In this document: positions 1 to 8,077 of the stretch, piece by piece
Position numbering within the stretch: the first letter of the stretch is position 1
Layout of the letters: each line of letters begins with the position of its first letter
NCBI GenBank assembly: GCA_041749595.1
Contig: JBGTBA010000014.1
Coordinates: 1 to 19,205, forward strand
Reading direction: 5' to 3'
Length of the DNA stretch: 19,205 nucleotides
From: Aurantibrevibacter sp041749595
Lineage (GTDB): Bacteria > Bacteroidota > Bacteroidia > Flavobacteriales > Flavobacteriaceae
Notes under the pieces: model-generated
The model's input: only the letters and a program-made list of their open reading frames with translations
Database searches by the model: none
What the model was told of the DNA's origin: nothing
Made by a program: the position numbers and the translations under genes

Positions 1-537
1 CATCATAAACATCAAAGCACAAAGGGCATCATAGCGCCATCAGCACGATTTAACGATATCACCAACGGTCTTTCCGATGGTGATATTTGGGGAGCGACCG
101 ATGTCTATGGGGTTCGATTGCCCCTGCCGGACGATTCCCAATCCATAATTCTGGGGCAGGTTATCAACAGAAAAGGGGAGTTTAGGGAGGATGACATTTT
201 TTATGGCATGAGACCGACAGATGATGAAATTGCCGAAACGAATGATCAAGGTGTCCCTGTAAACGAAACGCTTATTCCTATTGCTTGGACCAAAAGCTAC
301 CAAATCCCCGAAGGAGAAAAGGGAAAGGCATTTACATCGACCATAGGGGCCGCGAGCGACCTCCTAATACAAGGAACCCGAAGATTATTGGTCAATGGGG
401 TGTATTGGGCATTGGGTTTACCCATTCCCAAAAAAGCCGATGTAACCCTTGTTGGGGAATACCGTCCAACGGCCTTTGAATTTAGATCGGACGACTATTG
501 GGAAACCAAGCAATTAAAGGTTTCGGATTTTGAATAA
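1..537 (+). CDS. ThuA-like domain protein, C-terminal part (5' end outside window)
   Basis: The frame is open from base 1, so this is the last 178 residues of a longer protein; the first ATG-like positions inside the window are internal. The stretch resembles the C-terminal end of ThuA-like (trehalose-utilisation, glutamine-amidotransferase-fold) proteins: an early DGDIWGATDVYGVRLPLP segment, then PIAWTKSY, then TSTIGAASDLLIQGTRRLLVNGVYWALGL, and near the end ADVTLVGEYRPTAFEF. This recognition rests on memory of the family and was not searched. ThuA-like proteins in Bacteroidota usually occur beside Gfo/Idh/MocA oxidoreductases and DUF1080 proteins, both of which lie nearby here. The precise reaction of the family is poorly defined. 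The gene converges on the symporter gene with only 25 bases between the two stop codons. Confidence 0.65.
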   Translation, partial: HHKHQSTKGIIAPSARFNDITNGLSDGDIWGATDVYGVRLPLPDDSQSIILGQVINRKGEFREDDIFYGMRPTDDEIAETNDQGVPVNETLIPIAWTKSYQIPEGEKGKAFTSTIGAASDLLIQGTRRLLVNGVYWALGLPIPKKADVTLVGEYRPTAFEFRSDDYWETKQLKVSDFE

Positions 538-562
538 AAATTTGTTTTATACATCCAAAGGC

Positions 563-2131
563 CTACGATAACAATATATAAATAAGAACGGTCAAGACCA
601 CAAGGATGATACCGGCTATATTCACTAAAGACCATGATTTTCCGGGGTTTTCATAGGTCTCTTCCACAAAGTTTTCTGTTGGGTATATTCTTGAGACCAA
701 GAACATAATGATAAAATTAAGTACAAACTCAATGCCCCAAAGATGCACAAAATGAATATCTACTTTAAGGATAAACGTGGTTAGAATATAAAAACCGAAA
801 CCAAAAAACAATCCCATTTTTGCCCCAAAGGCATTGATCTGTTTCACAAATATGCCCGCAATGATCACCGAGGAAATCGGGATAAAGAAAATACCGTTCA
901 ATTCCTGTAATAAAAAATAGAGTCCATCCGGCGCATAGGCCACCAAAGGAGCCACGGCAATGGAGACAATGGCCAAAATTATAGAGACCCTTTTACCCAT
1001 CTGCACCAATTTGGTGTCGGAAACCGTCTTGTTAACTATTTTTTTGTAGATATCATAGCAAAAAACGGTGCTGGCGGAGTTCAGTACACTATTGAACGTA
1101 CTCAATACCGCCCCTAAAATAACAGCGGCAAAAAAGCCAAATAACGAGGCCGGCAGCACTTTTTTTACGAGCATTGGGTAGATAAGATCCGGGGTATCGT
1201 AAAATTCATCCTTAAAATAATAAAAGGCGATCAGTCCGGGCAATACGATGATTAGGGGCACCAATAATTTAAGGACACCGGTATAAATAAGGCCTTTTTG
1301 GGCCTCTACCAAATTTTTGGCCCCAAAAGCCCTTTGAATAATGGCTTGGTTCATCCCCCAAAAATACAGCTGGTTGATCATCAGCCCTGTAAATAAGGTA
1401 GAAAAAGGTAAAATGGAATCGAGACTTCCGATAATATCGAATTTATCGGGCGCAAAATCATACACGGTCTTCATCCCTGTAAACAGATTCCCCTTCCCGA
1501 TCTGGTACAGGGCGATACCCGGAATCAACAATCCGCCCAACATCAGACCGATACCGTTAAACGTATCCGAATAGGCCACCGCTTTTAGCCCACCAAAAAT
1601 GGCATAGAGCGATCCTATGACCCCGATAGTGAGCACGGTATAAAGCAAAGCCCCACTCTTTGTGATCCCGAACATTTCTGTAAAACCGAACACACTCTCA
1701 ATGTTGATCGCACCGGAGTAAAGTACTATGGGCAATAGGGTAACCACAAAAGAAAGCATGAGCAAGAAAGCTACAATAGATCTCGTAAGCCCATCGAAGC
1801 GCCTTTCCAAAAACTCGGGAATGGTGGTGAGGCCCATGCGGATAAAGCGTGGAATAAAAAATATAGCTGCAATTACGAGGGCAATTGCTGAAGTGACCTC
1901 CCAGGCAATGACGATTATTCCGTTTTTATAGGAACTACCGTTCATGCCTATCAAATGCTCGGTAGAGATATTGGTAAGTATCATGGAACTGGCAATAATG
2001 GGACCGGTAAGACTTTTTCCGGCCAGAAAGTAGCCTTTCGCGGAACTAAAATTGTCTTTGCGAAGTTTATAGGCAGTGAGTATAATTACCAGCAAGGTAA
2101 AACCGAAAAAACCCAAATAGGTAGATAGCAT
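563..2131 (-). CDS. Sodium/solute symporter, SSS (SLC5) family; possible myo-inositol transporter
   Basis: A 522-residue polytopic membrane protein with about 13-14 hydrophobic segments, the usual size for the sodium:solute symporter family. Family-like features include the N-terminal GYFLAGKSLTGPIIASSMILTNISTEHLIG region, GLTTIPEFLERRFDGLTRS, the GGLKAVAYSDTFNG segment, and FWGMNQAIIQRAFGAKN in the middle. These match the bacterial SglS/YidK-type branch that imports sugars, polyols or related solutes with Na+. It starts with ATG 34 bases downstream of the myo-inositol oxygenase stop on the same strand, so the two are probably co-transcribed. That context makes myo-inositol a reasonable substrate guess, but sequence alone cannot fix the substrate. 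No frameshift or truncation is seen. Confidence 0.88.
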   Translation of the reverse strand: MLSTYLGFFGFTLLVIILTAYKLRKDNFSSAKGYFLAGKSLTGPIIASSMILTNISTEHLIGMNGSSYKNGIIVIAWEVTSAIALVIAAIFFIPRFIRMGLTTIPEFLERRFDGLTRSIVAFLLMLSFVVTLLPIVLYSGAINIESVFGFTEMFGITKSGALLYTVLTIGVIGSLYAIFGGLKAVAYSDTFNGIGLMLGGLLIPGIALYQIGKGNLFTGMKTVYDFAPDKFDIIGSLDSILPFSTLFTGLMINQLYFWGMNQAIIQRAFGAKNLVEAQKGLIYTGVLKLLVPLIIVLPGLIAFYYFKDEFYDTPDLIYPMLVKKVLPASLFGFFAAVILGAVLSTFNSVLNSASTVFCYDIYKKIVNKTVSDTKLVQMGKRVSIILAIVSIAVAPLVAYAPDGLYFLLQELNGIFFIPISSVIIAGIFVKQINAFGAKMGLFFGFGFYILTTFILKVDIHFVHLWGIEFVLNFIIMFLVSRIYPTENFVEETYENPGKSWSLVNIAGIILVVLTVLIYILLS

Positions 2132-2165
2132 TATATAAACGGTTGTATCTTATCCATATCCATGC

Positions 2166-3041
2166 TTAAAACCGTAATGTGCTGGGTAAGTATTTGGCTA
2201 CCAAATCTTCATAATACGGGCGTAACGCCTTGGCATCTGGCGGTACGGGCACCTTGGAATATAGGTCGTAGGGATTGAATTTTTTTACCCATTCGAACAT
2301 TTCATGATCCTTCTTGTTCATTAAATGGGCATAAGCATTTTCTCGGTGCTGTGCATAAAAGGAATGGTATCTAATCATGTACAATGCGGGCTCCGGGAGA
2401 TAATCTTTCATAATTTGATACAAATATTCATCATGTCCCCAGCTCATTTTAACCTGGTCCAAGCCACAATTTTCCGTATAGATACCGTACTTATGGTTAT
2501 ATTGCGCATCGCTATAATCCGGGTTGTGCTTAAAATATTCCGGGTACACGATTTTATCGGAATAGGCACAGCCCACCGGAAAAGTATCGCCAACAACGGC
2601 CCATTGCGGTTCTCCAAACAAACAAAGAACCTTACCCATATCGTGTAAAAATCCGGTTAGGACAAACCAATCGGGGTGGCCATCCGCCCTTATAGCTTCT
2701 GATGTCTGCAAAAGATGTTGCAACTGGTCCAGATCGGTATCGGGATCGCTGTCATCTACCAAGGTGTTCAGAAAGGCCACTGCATCCCACAGCGACATTT
2801 CCCTTTTATCGAATTTCAGAAATTCCTTTTCCTTTTCCCCTACAAAATCATAGGTTTGGAAGGTGTGGTTTAATCGGTAAAATTCTTTTACCGTTTCTAC
2901 CCGTTCCGAATCTACATAATTGCGATATTCCTCTTTTTCTTTTACACCTTCTTCGGGGTCGGGATACCGCTCCAGTAGGTTTTCTTCCCAGTCGTCAATG
3001 CGGTGCATGGGATTTTGGTGATCTGTTTGTGGATTTTTCAT
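2166..3041 (-). CDS. Myo-inositol oxygenase (MIOX)
   Basis: Recognisable as inositol oxygenase, the HD-domain di-iron enzyme that cleaves myo-inositol with O2 to D-glucuronate. It aligns by eye along most of its length with animal MIOX, including near-identical GEPQWAVVGDTFPVGC and SWGHDEY blocks. Numbered from the ATG at 3041 (291 aa), the expected metal ligands are H109 (LQHLLQ), H133-D134 (LHDMGK), H203 (WGHDEY), H226 (RYHSFY) and D259 (NPYDLYS). The frame is open upstream to a TTG at 3095, with another ATG at 3071; I chose 3041 because the extra residues look uncharacteristic of the family, but 3071 is possible. It is cytoplasmic. The SSS symporter follows 34 bases downstream, suggesting an uptake-plus-oxidation operon. 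Confidence 0.93.
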   Translation of the reverse strand: MKNPQTDHQNPMHRIDDWEENLLERYPDPEEGVKEKEEYRNYVDSERVETVKEFYRLNHTFQTYDFVGEKEKEFLKFDKREMSLWDAVAFLNTLVDDSDPDTDLDQLQHLLQTSEAIRADGHPDWFVLTGFLHDMGKVLCLFGEPQWAVVGDTFPVGCAYSDKIVYPEYFKHNPDYSDAQYNHKYGIYTENCGLDQVKMSWGHDEYLYQIMKDYLPEPALYMIRYHSFYAQHRENAYAHLMNKKDHEMFEWVKKFNPYDLYSKVPVPPDAKALRPYYEDLVAKYLPSTLRF

Positions 3042-3114
3042 GTGCTTCTTTAAATTTATCCAAGTTTTCATCTTCCAAAAAACCAAAGGACACAAGATTC
3101 CCTCAATTTTTTAA

Positions 3115-3145
3115 CTAAAATACAACCTAATTATCAATCTTTCAA
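3115..3145 (-). promoter_or_regulatory. Candidate promoter of the inositol oxygenase-symporter operon
   Basis: Read on the minus strand, a TTG (3145-3143) is followed after 20 bases by TATTTTAG (3122-3115), one mismatch from the Bacteroidota -7 consensus TAnnTTTG. Transcription would start near 3109, upstream of all candidate start codons of the inositol oxygenase gene. One mismatch in an AT-rich region keeps this tentative. Confidence 0.35.
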
Positions 3146-3259
3146 CGACAAGCCTTCCAAAAGAGCATATAATTTGATATTTACCATACAAAAATCAATT
3201 TCTAACGGATTCTTTTTTACTTCCCTTCAAACAAAAGTTCAATTTCCATGGAATTATCC

Positions 3260-3267
3260 TAAATTTG
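3260..3267 (+). promoter_or_regulatory. -7 promoter box of tRNA-Leu
   Basis: TAAATTTG matches the Bacteroidota sigma-A -7 consensus TAnnTTTG exactly and lies 13 bases before the tRNA 5' end. The upstream -33 position has TTC (3238-3240) instead of TTG at a spacing of 19. Confidence 0.6.
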
Positions 3268-3280
3268 CACACGGAAAATT

Positions 3281-3364
3281 GCCCACGTGGAGAAATTGGT
3301 AGACTTGCCATCTTGAGGGGGTGGTGTTCGTAAGGACGTGCTGGTTCGAATCCAGTCGTGGGCA
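3281..3364 (+). tRNA. tRNA-Leu (anticodon GAG)
   Basis: An 84-base class II cloverleaf. The acceptor stem 3281-3287 pairs fully with 3357-3363, with discriminator A at 3364 and no encoded CCA. The anticodon stem 3308-3312/3320-3324 encloses the loop TTGAGGG with GAG at 3315-3317, reading CUC/CUU. A long variable arm follows, then the T stem 3340-3344/3352-3356 with loop TTCGAAT. It lies alone between minus-strand genes, with its own -7 box upstream and a hairpin terminator immediately downstream. Confidence 0.97.
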
Positions 3365-3367
3365 CAA

Positions 3368-3392
3368 AAAAACCGCTTATGCAGCGGTTTTT
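3368..3392 (+). terminator. Rho-independent terminator after tRNA-Leu, probably bidirectional
   Basis: A perfect 10-bp inverted repeat, AAAAACCGCT (3368-3377) and AGCGGTTTTT (3383-3392), with a 5-base loop and further T's after it. It starts 4 bases after the tRNA. The A-tract on the left arm becomes a U-tract on the other strand, so it can also end the minus-strand DUF1080 transcript, whose stop codon lies at 3415. Confidence 0.85.
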
Positions 3393-3414
3393 CCTTTTTT
3401 TGTAATTTTTGGGT

Positions 3415-4131
3415 TCACAATCGTCTTACTTTTACATTTCTAAACCAAACCCCTGCCCCGTGGTCCTGTAGGGCCAGATAACCGGTGCTGGTCTTTCCGT
3501 AATCCGGATAATCGTTCCATTTGCCACTATTGCGACGCGTTTTCCAATCCTCACTAAACTTGTCGAATTCAACGATTTTTTCGCCATTTAACCAGTGTTC
3601 TACCCTGCCCCTGTTAAATATAATTGCCGCCGTATTCCATTCGCCCACAGGTTTCAAGGTCTTTTTTCCATTGGCGACGTGCATGGCATAATTGGCTCCC
3701 GTCTTTTGCCAATCTTCAATGGGTTCGGGAAAACCCACATCGTCCAACAACTGGTATTCCGGTCCGGTCTGGTACGGCGAATGGTAAATGGTATCTTCCA
3801 CGACATGGTAAAAAACACCACTATTACCGCCTTTGCTTATTTTCCACTCCCATCTTAATTCAAAATTATCATACACTTCCGTGCTGATAATATCCCCACC
3901 TACATCCCCGGCCTTTCCATAACATTCTATGATACCATCCTTAATGGCCCAATTGCTGGGCAGGACATTTTGATTGTAGCCACGCCATTGGGAAGTGTCC
4001 ATCAAGGAAATCCATTCAACTGGTGTTTTCCCTATTTCAGAACCCAAACCTGTATCTGTTTCCCCTTTTTTTTCTTGTTTGCAGCTCAATAGTAAAGCAC
4101 ATAAACCAAGTACTACGACCCCATTCTTCAT
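3415..4131 (-). CDS. DUF1080 / 3-keto-disaccharide hydrolase-like lipoprotein
   Basis: A 238-residue protein with an N-terminal lipoprotein signal: hydrophobic run, then LLSC with the lipidated cysteine at position 17, so it should be membrane-anchored outside the cytoplasm. The rest is a single DUF1080 (3-keto-disaccharide hydrolase, concanavalin-like jellyroll) domain, with the typical SLMDTSQWRGYNQ opening, LRWEWKISKGGNSGVFYHV, GPEYQLLDD and the closing VWFRNVKVRRL. Family members hydrolyse 3-keto-glycosides made by Gfo/Idh-type oxidases. The Gfo/Idh gene ends 10 bases upstream on the same strand, so the pair is almost certainly one operon. The start is the ATG at 4131; an in-frame TTG at 4137 would add only two residues. 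Confidence 0.88.
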   Translation of the reverse strand: MKNGVVVLGLCALLLSCKQEKKGETDTGLGSEIGKTPVEWISLMDTSQWRGYNQNVLPSNWAIKDGIIECYGKAGDVGGDIISTEVYDNFELRWEWKISKGGNSGVFYHVVEDTIYHSPYQTGPEYQLLDDVGFPEPIEDWQKTGANYAMHVANGKKTLKPVGEWNTAAIIFNRGRVEHWLNGEKIVEFDKFSEDWKTRRNSGKWNDYPDYGKTSTGYLALQDHGAGVWFRNVKVRRL

Positions 4132-4141
4132 TTCCAAAAAA

Positions 4142-5497
4142 TTATAGTTTCTTCATATTTACGGGATCCCACTTAATGGCCTTGTCTTCATAATAACTGT
4201 CATTACAGGCCAAGGCAGGGGCTGCGGCCCGATACCCGAACACGGCATCCTCCACAACTGCTTTTCCGCCCCTGATGGCATTAAACCAATTGCCAAAATG
4301 ATCGTAATGTGCACCTTTATACCCTTCTTCGGCCTTATAGATAATTTCGTCCTGGATTTTCATCTGTTTCCGGGACGCACTTCCTTTTAATTGCGCCGAC
4401 TGCGCTTTTAAAAACGGGTCATCGTCATATTGCTCGTTATTTCTTTGTAGGGTGATTTTGTCCCACTCTACGTTCATGGAACCTTCACTTCCCACAATCC
4501 GTAAATAGGTGGTTCCTGAAGTACCGTCCACAAAATTACAGCGCAGGGAAAGATTGAAAGCGGGGTGTTGGGCCGTATCCGGATAGTCAAAAATCCCTAA
4601 AAGCACATCGGGTACTTCCCTACCGTCGTTCCAATAGCGCAGCCCACCCGAAGAATAAATCTGCTCCGGACCATAGGAATTGGTAATGAAGTGAAGGCTG
4701 GAAAAAAGGTGCACAAACAAATCTCCGGACATTCCGGTGCCATAATCCCGGTAATTTCGCCATCTAAAAAAACGGGTGGCGTCAAAAGGGAGCTTTTTGG
4801 TATTGCTCAAAAAGGTATCCCAAGCTACGGTTGCAGGCGATGCATCGGCAGGAATGGCATACTGCCAAGCTCCCGAAGGACTTCTCCTTGCCCAAAACCC
4901 TTCCGCATAATTAATTTTCCCGATGGCCCCTTCTGCCAAAAGTTCCCTTGCCTTTTCATTTCCCAAAGAGGACAGCCCCTGACTGCCCACCTGAAAAATT
5001 TTTCCGGATTCCTTTTGAGCCTTGATTACCTCGTGGCCTTCATCTATGGAATGTACCATGGGCTTTTCGCAGTACACATGTTTTCCGGCACGCAATGCGT
5101 CCACGGAAATCTGCTTGTGCCAGTGGTCCGGCGTACCAATAATAACGGCATCCACATCTTTTCTGGCGAGGATTTCCTTGTAGTCCTTGGTCGTGAAAAT
5201 ATCGTTTCCCCATTCTTTTTTGGCCTTCTCCAAACGCCCTGTGTAAAGGTCGCAAACAGCTACCAATTTTACCCCGTCGTGCTTTAGGGCCGTATAGGTA
5301 TCTTCACTGCCCATGCCCCCGGCACCTATAAGGGCTATCTGTAGATTGTCATTTGCGGAATATTGTTTCCTGAACATATAGGCCGTTCTTTGGCCCGTAT
5401 TGGCGGAAATGAGCGTTGGAGCGCCCGCTAAGGCCATTGCCCCCATTCCAAGTTTGGTAATAAATTGTTTTCTGGTCTGTTTAGTATTCCTGTTCAT
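4142..5497 (-). CDS. Exported Gfo/Idh/MocA family oxidoreductase
   Basis: A 451-residue NAD(P)-dependent sugar oxidoreductase of the Gfo/Idh/MocA superfamily. The Rossmann-fold dinucleotide motif GAGGMG is at residues 58-63, and the family signature CEKPM at 143-147 carries the usual catalytic lysine (K145). The N-terminus reads TRKQFITK followed by a hydrophobic, Ala/Gly-rich stretch: a twin-arginine-like signal with RK in place of RR, as is common for Bacteroidota members that act in the periplasm with bound cofactor. It is directly upstream of the DUF1080 lipoprotein, consistent with oxidising glycosides to 3-keto forms for that partner. The substrate cannot be told from the sequence. It is divergent from the MerR gene across a 175-base gap. 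Confidence 0.9.
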   Translation of the reverse strand: MNRNTKQTRKQFITKLGMGAMALAGAPTLISANTGQRTAYMFRKQYSANDNLQIALIGAGGMGSEDTYTALKHDGVKLVAVCDLYTGRLEKAKKEWGNDIFTTKDYKEILARKDVDAVIIGTPDHWHKQISVDALRAGKHVYCEKPMVHSIDEGHEVIKAQKESGKIFQVGSQGLSSLGNEKARELLAEGAIGKINYAEGFWARRSPSGAWQYAIPADASPATVAWDTFLSNTKKLPFDATRFFRWRNYRDYGTGMSGDLFVHLFSSLHFITNSYGPEQIYSSGGLRYWNDGREVPDVLLGIFDYPDTAQHPAFNLSLRCNFVDGTSGTTYLRIVGSEGSMNVEWDKITLQRNNEQYDDDPFLKAQSAQLKGSASRKQMKIQDEIIYKAEEGYKGAHYDHFGNWFNAIRGGKAVVEDAVFGYRAAAPALACNDSYYEDKAIKWDPVNMKKL

Positions 5498-5612
5498 TTC
5501 ATTATATTAAAGGATTGCTTAAATATATCAAATTCCGCTTTAAAAAATCGAAAAAATTCCGGTACAGTATCCAAAGAATAAAAATTTGATCTTATATTAA
5601 TTAAATTTATGC

Positions 5613-5630
5613 GCAATACCCATTGCCAAT
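5613..5630. promoter_or_regulatory. Candidate operator of the MerR/CarH-like regulator
   Basis: A perfect inverted repeat GCAAT-(4 bases)-ATTGC at 5613-5617/5622-5626, overlapped by a second small palindrome ATTG-C-CAAT at 5622-5630. It covers the presumed -33 TTG (5623-5625) of the carotenoid operon promoter, a position where a bound repressor would block RNA polymerase. The regulator encoded just downstream is the obvious ligand, but this is inference from position and symmetry only. Confidence 0.3.
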
Positions 5631-5651
5631 GCATATTAAATTGTAATTTTG
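5623..5651 (+). promoter_or_regulatory. Promoter of the merR-crtI-crtB-crtZ operon
   Basis: TTG at 5623-5625 and TAATTTTG at 5644-5651, spacing 18, fit the Bacteroidota -33/-7 consensus (TTG ... TAnnTTTG) exactly. The start codon of the regulator follows 21 bases after the -7 box. No comparable box is seen in the short gap before crtI, so this is likely the main promoter for the whole cluster. Confidence 0.65.
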
Positions 5652-5672
5652 TTTAATCTTTTTATATAATCA

Positions 5673-6572
5673 ATGAACAATGTAAAAAAAACCTTTAGCA
5701 TTAAAGATCTGGAAAACCTTTCCGGAATAAAAGCCCACACCATTCGTATATGGGAAAAAAGATATAATTTATTGTCTCCTGAAAGGACCGACACCAATAT
5801 AAGGACCTATAGTCTTGGAAGCCTACAAAAATTATTGAATATAACGCTTTTGTACAACGCCGGTTTTAAAATTTCGAAGATTGCAAAAATTGGCGATGAT
5901 GAAATTTCATCGATTGTACAGGAATTTGTCGCAAAGGAAAGCATTAAAGACCATGCCATAGGTGCCTTTAAGTTGGCCATGATAAATTATGACCAACAAC
6001 TTTTCATGGCTACCTGTGATACTTTGTTAAGGGATAGGTCGTTTCAAAGTGTTTTTAGAGAGGTCTTTATACCTCTTTTAAATGAATTGGGCCTTCTGTG
6101 GCAAACAAACACCATACAGCTTTCCCATGAACATTTCATCTCTAACCTGATCAAGCAAAAAATATACACGGGTACGGAAAAGTTCCTTATGGCCGCCCCC
6201 ACTAAAAGAGATAAGACTTTTGTCCTTTTTTTGCCTGAAAATGAAATTCATGAAATTGGCTTGCTGTATTTAAACCATGAAATTGTCCTAATGGGTTACA
6301 AATCAATATATTTGGGACCTACCGTACCTTTGGAAAGCCTTAAAGACTTCACAAAATACTATCCCAACGTAAATTTCCTTTCCTATTTTACGGTTTCGCC
6401 TACTAAGGAGAAGGTGGAAAAATACATAGAAACCTTCAAAAATACCATTGGTAAAAACGGAAACCCAACATTATGGATTTTAGGGCATCAAACAAAATAC
6501 ATGGAAAAAGAGAATATGCCCGAAAACATTAAAATATTCGGCACAATTGAGGATGTGGTAAACGCATTATAA
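5673..6572 (+). CDS. MerR-family, B12-binding CarH/LitR-like light-responsive regulator of carotenogenesis
   Basis: A 299-residue protein in three parts: an N-terminal MerR winged-helix domain (about 8-75, with TIRIWEKRYNLLSPERT), a helical bundle (about 90-165) and a C-terminal Rossmann-like cobalamin-binding domain (about 180-299). The motifs that mark adenosylcobalamin photoreceptors are intact: W143-x9-E153-H154 in the helical bundle, which covers the upper face of B12, and E191-x-H193-x-x-G196, whose histidine is the lower cobalt ligand. In known CarH proteins the B12-bound tetramer represses carotenoid genes in the dark and falls apart on illumination. Position as first gene of a crt operon supports that role here. 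Light and B12 dependence are inferred from motifs, not shown. Confidence 0.88.
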   Translation: MNNVKKTFSIKDLENLSGIKAHTIRIWEKRYNLLSPERTDTNIRTYSLGSLQKLLNITLLYNAGFKISKIAKIGDDEISSIVQEFVAKESIKDHAIGAFKLAMINYDQQLFMATCDTLLRDRSFQSVFREVFIPLLNELGLLWQTNTIQLSHEHFISNLIKQKIYTGTEKFLMAAPTKRDKTFVLFLPENEIHEIGLLYLNHEIVLMGYKSIYLGPTVPLESLKDFTKYYPNVNFLSYFTVSPTKEKVEKYIETFKNTIGKNGNPTLWILGHQTKYMEKENMPENIKIFGTIEDVVNAL

Positions 6573-6607
6573 AAATAAACGCACACGGTTTGAAAACCAT
6601 TACTGGC

Positions 6608-8077
6608 ATGAAGAAAAAAGTTGTTGTGATTGGTTCTGGGTTTGCCGCTTTATCGGCCTCATGCTATTTGGCCAAAGCTGGTTTTGATGTTGCCATTTAC
6701 GAAAAAAACGCTACCGTGGGTGGTAGGGCAAGGCAAATCATGAGTGATGGGTTTACTTTTGATATGGGGCCAAGCTGGTATTGGATGCCCGATATCTTTG
6801 ATAAATTCTTCCAAGATTTCGGTAAAAAAACCTCCGATTTTTACATTTTGGATAAATTAGATCCTGCTTATAAAATCTTCTTTTCGGATGATGCGGTCAC
6901 CATTGGCGACACTATGGAAAAAATATGTGTGGAATTTGAGCGTATTGAAAAAGGCAGTTCCATAACGCTTAAAAAATTTATGGCGGAAGCCCAGGAAAAC
7001 TATGATATTGCCATAAATAAAATTGTGCTTCGTCCTGGAAACTCCCCTTTGGAATTGGTGACCAAAGAGACCCTTCTGAAGGTGGACCGTTTTTTTAAAA
7101 CCATAAGTGGTGAGGTAAGGAAAAGGTTCAAGAACAAAAAATTAATCTCCACATTGGAATTTCCGGTCCTTTTTTTAGGTGCAAAACCTAGCGATACCCC
7201 AGCTTTCTATAGTTTTATGAATTTTGCCGACTTTGGTTTGGGCACCTGGCACCCCAAAGGGGGCATGTACCAAATTGTCATGGCCATGCGCACTGTGGCA
7301 ATTGAACTCGGAGTAAAAATAAACACGGATGCCACCGTTGGGAAAATAAGAGTGTCCCACGGAAAGGCCATGGGAATTATTAGCAATGGGGAGGAAATCG
7401 ATGCCGATGTTGTACTTAGCGGTGCAGATTACCACCATTCCGAAACCTTGTTGGAAACACAATATAGACAGTATTCCGAAAGCTATTGGGAACGGAAAAT
7501 ATTTGCGCCATCCTCGCTATTGTTCTATGTGGGCTTTGATAAAAAATTAATAAATGTGCAGCATCACAACCTTTTTTTTGATACCGATTTTGACCGGCAC
7601 GCCAAGGAAATATACGACACCCCCCAATGGCCAAAAAATCCGCTTTTCTATGCCAATTTCCCGTCGGTGACCGATTCCCGTATGGCCCCAAAAGCATGTG
7701 AAGCAGGTTTTTTCCTGATCCCAATTGCACCGGGATTGGAAGACACGGCTACTTTGAGGGACCACTATTTTGACCTTATGGTAAAAAGATTCGAAGACAG
7801 GACCGGACAAGGCATTAGAAACAATATCGTTTTCAAGGAATCATTCTGTGCCAACGACTTTATAGAGCAGTATAATTCATACAAGGGAAATGCATACGGA
7901 ATGGCCAATACCTTGATGCAGACGGCATTCCTAAGACCAAAATTGAAAAGCAAAAAAGTAACCAATCTTTATTTTACAGGACAACTGACCGTACCGGGCC
8001 CTGGAGTGCCCCCCGCATTGATCTCGGGAAAGCTGGTTTCAGAATTGATTTTAAAAACCCAAAGCCATAAAAGATGA
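6608..8077 (+). CDS. crtI: Phytoene desaturase
   Basis: A 489-residue FAD-dependent carotenoid desaturase/isomerase of the CrtI family, converting phytoene to lycopene by successive desaturations. The FAD-binding Rossmann motif is at the N-terminus (VVVIGSGFAALSASCYLAKAGFDVAIYEKN, then VGGRARQ and FDMGPSWYWMP). The C-terminal signature NLYFTGQLTVPGPGVPPALISGKLVSELI is typical. The frame is open to a TTG at 6590, but the ATG at 6608 gives the normal start just ahead of the dinucleotide-binding strand. It follows the regulator by 35 bases and overlaps crtB by 4 bases (ATGA at 8074-8077), so translation of the two is probably coupled. Confidence 0.95.
   Translation: MKKKVVVIGSGFAALSASCYLAKAGFDVAIYEKNATVGGRARQIMSDGFTFDMGPSWYWMPDIFDKFFQDFGKKTSDFYILDKLDPAYKIFFSDDAVTIGDTMEKICVEFERIEKGSSITLKKFMAEAQENYDIAINKIVLRPGNSPLELVTKETLLKVDRFFKTISGEVRKRFKNKKLISTLEFPVLFLGAKPSDTPAFYSFMNFADFGLGTWHPKGGMYQIVMAMRTVAIELGVKINTDATVGKIRVSHGKAMGIISNGEEIDADVVLSGADYHHSETLLETQYRQYSESYWERKIFAPSSLLFYVGFDKKLINVQHHNLFFDTDFDRHAKEIYDTPQWPKNPLFYANFPSVTDSRMAPKACEAGFFLIPIAPGLEDTATLRDHYFDLMVKRFEDRTGQGIRNNIVFKESFCANDFIEQYNSYKGNAYGMANTLMQTAFLRPKLKSKKVTNLYFTGQLTVPGPGVPPALISGKLVSELILKTQSHKR

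Noticed and set aside
2702..3118. A plus-strand ORF of 138 codons opposite the inositol oxygenase
   Set aside because: It lies wholly antisense to a gene with clear homology and has a shadow composition with no recognisable domain.
4691..5287. A 198-codon plus-strand ORF opposite the Gfo/Idh gene
   Set aside because: It is the reverse-frame shadow of a conserved coding region; no signal, motif or promoter supports it.
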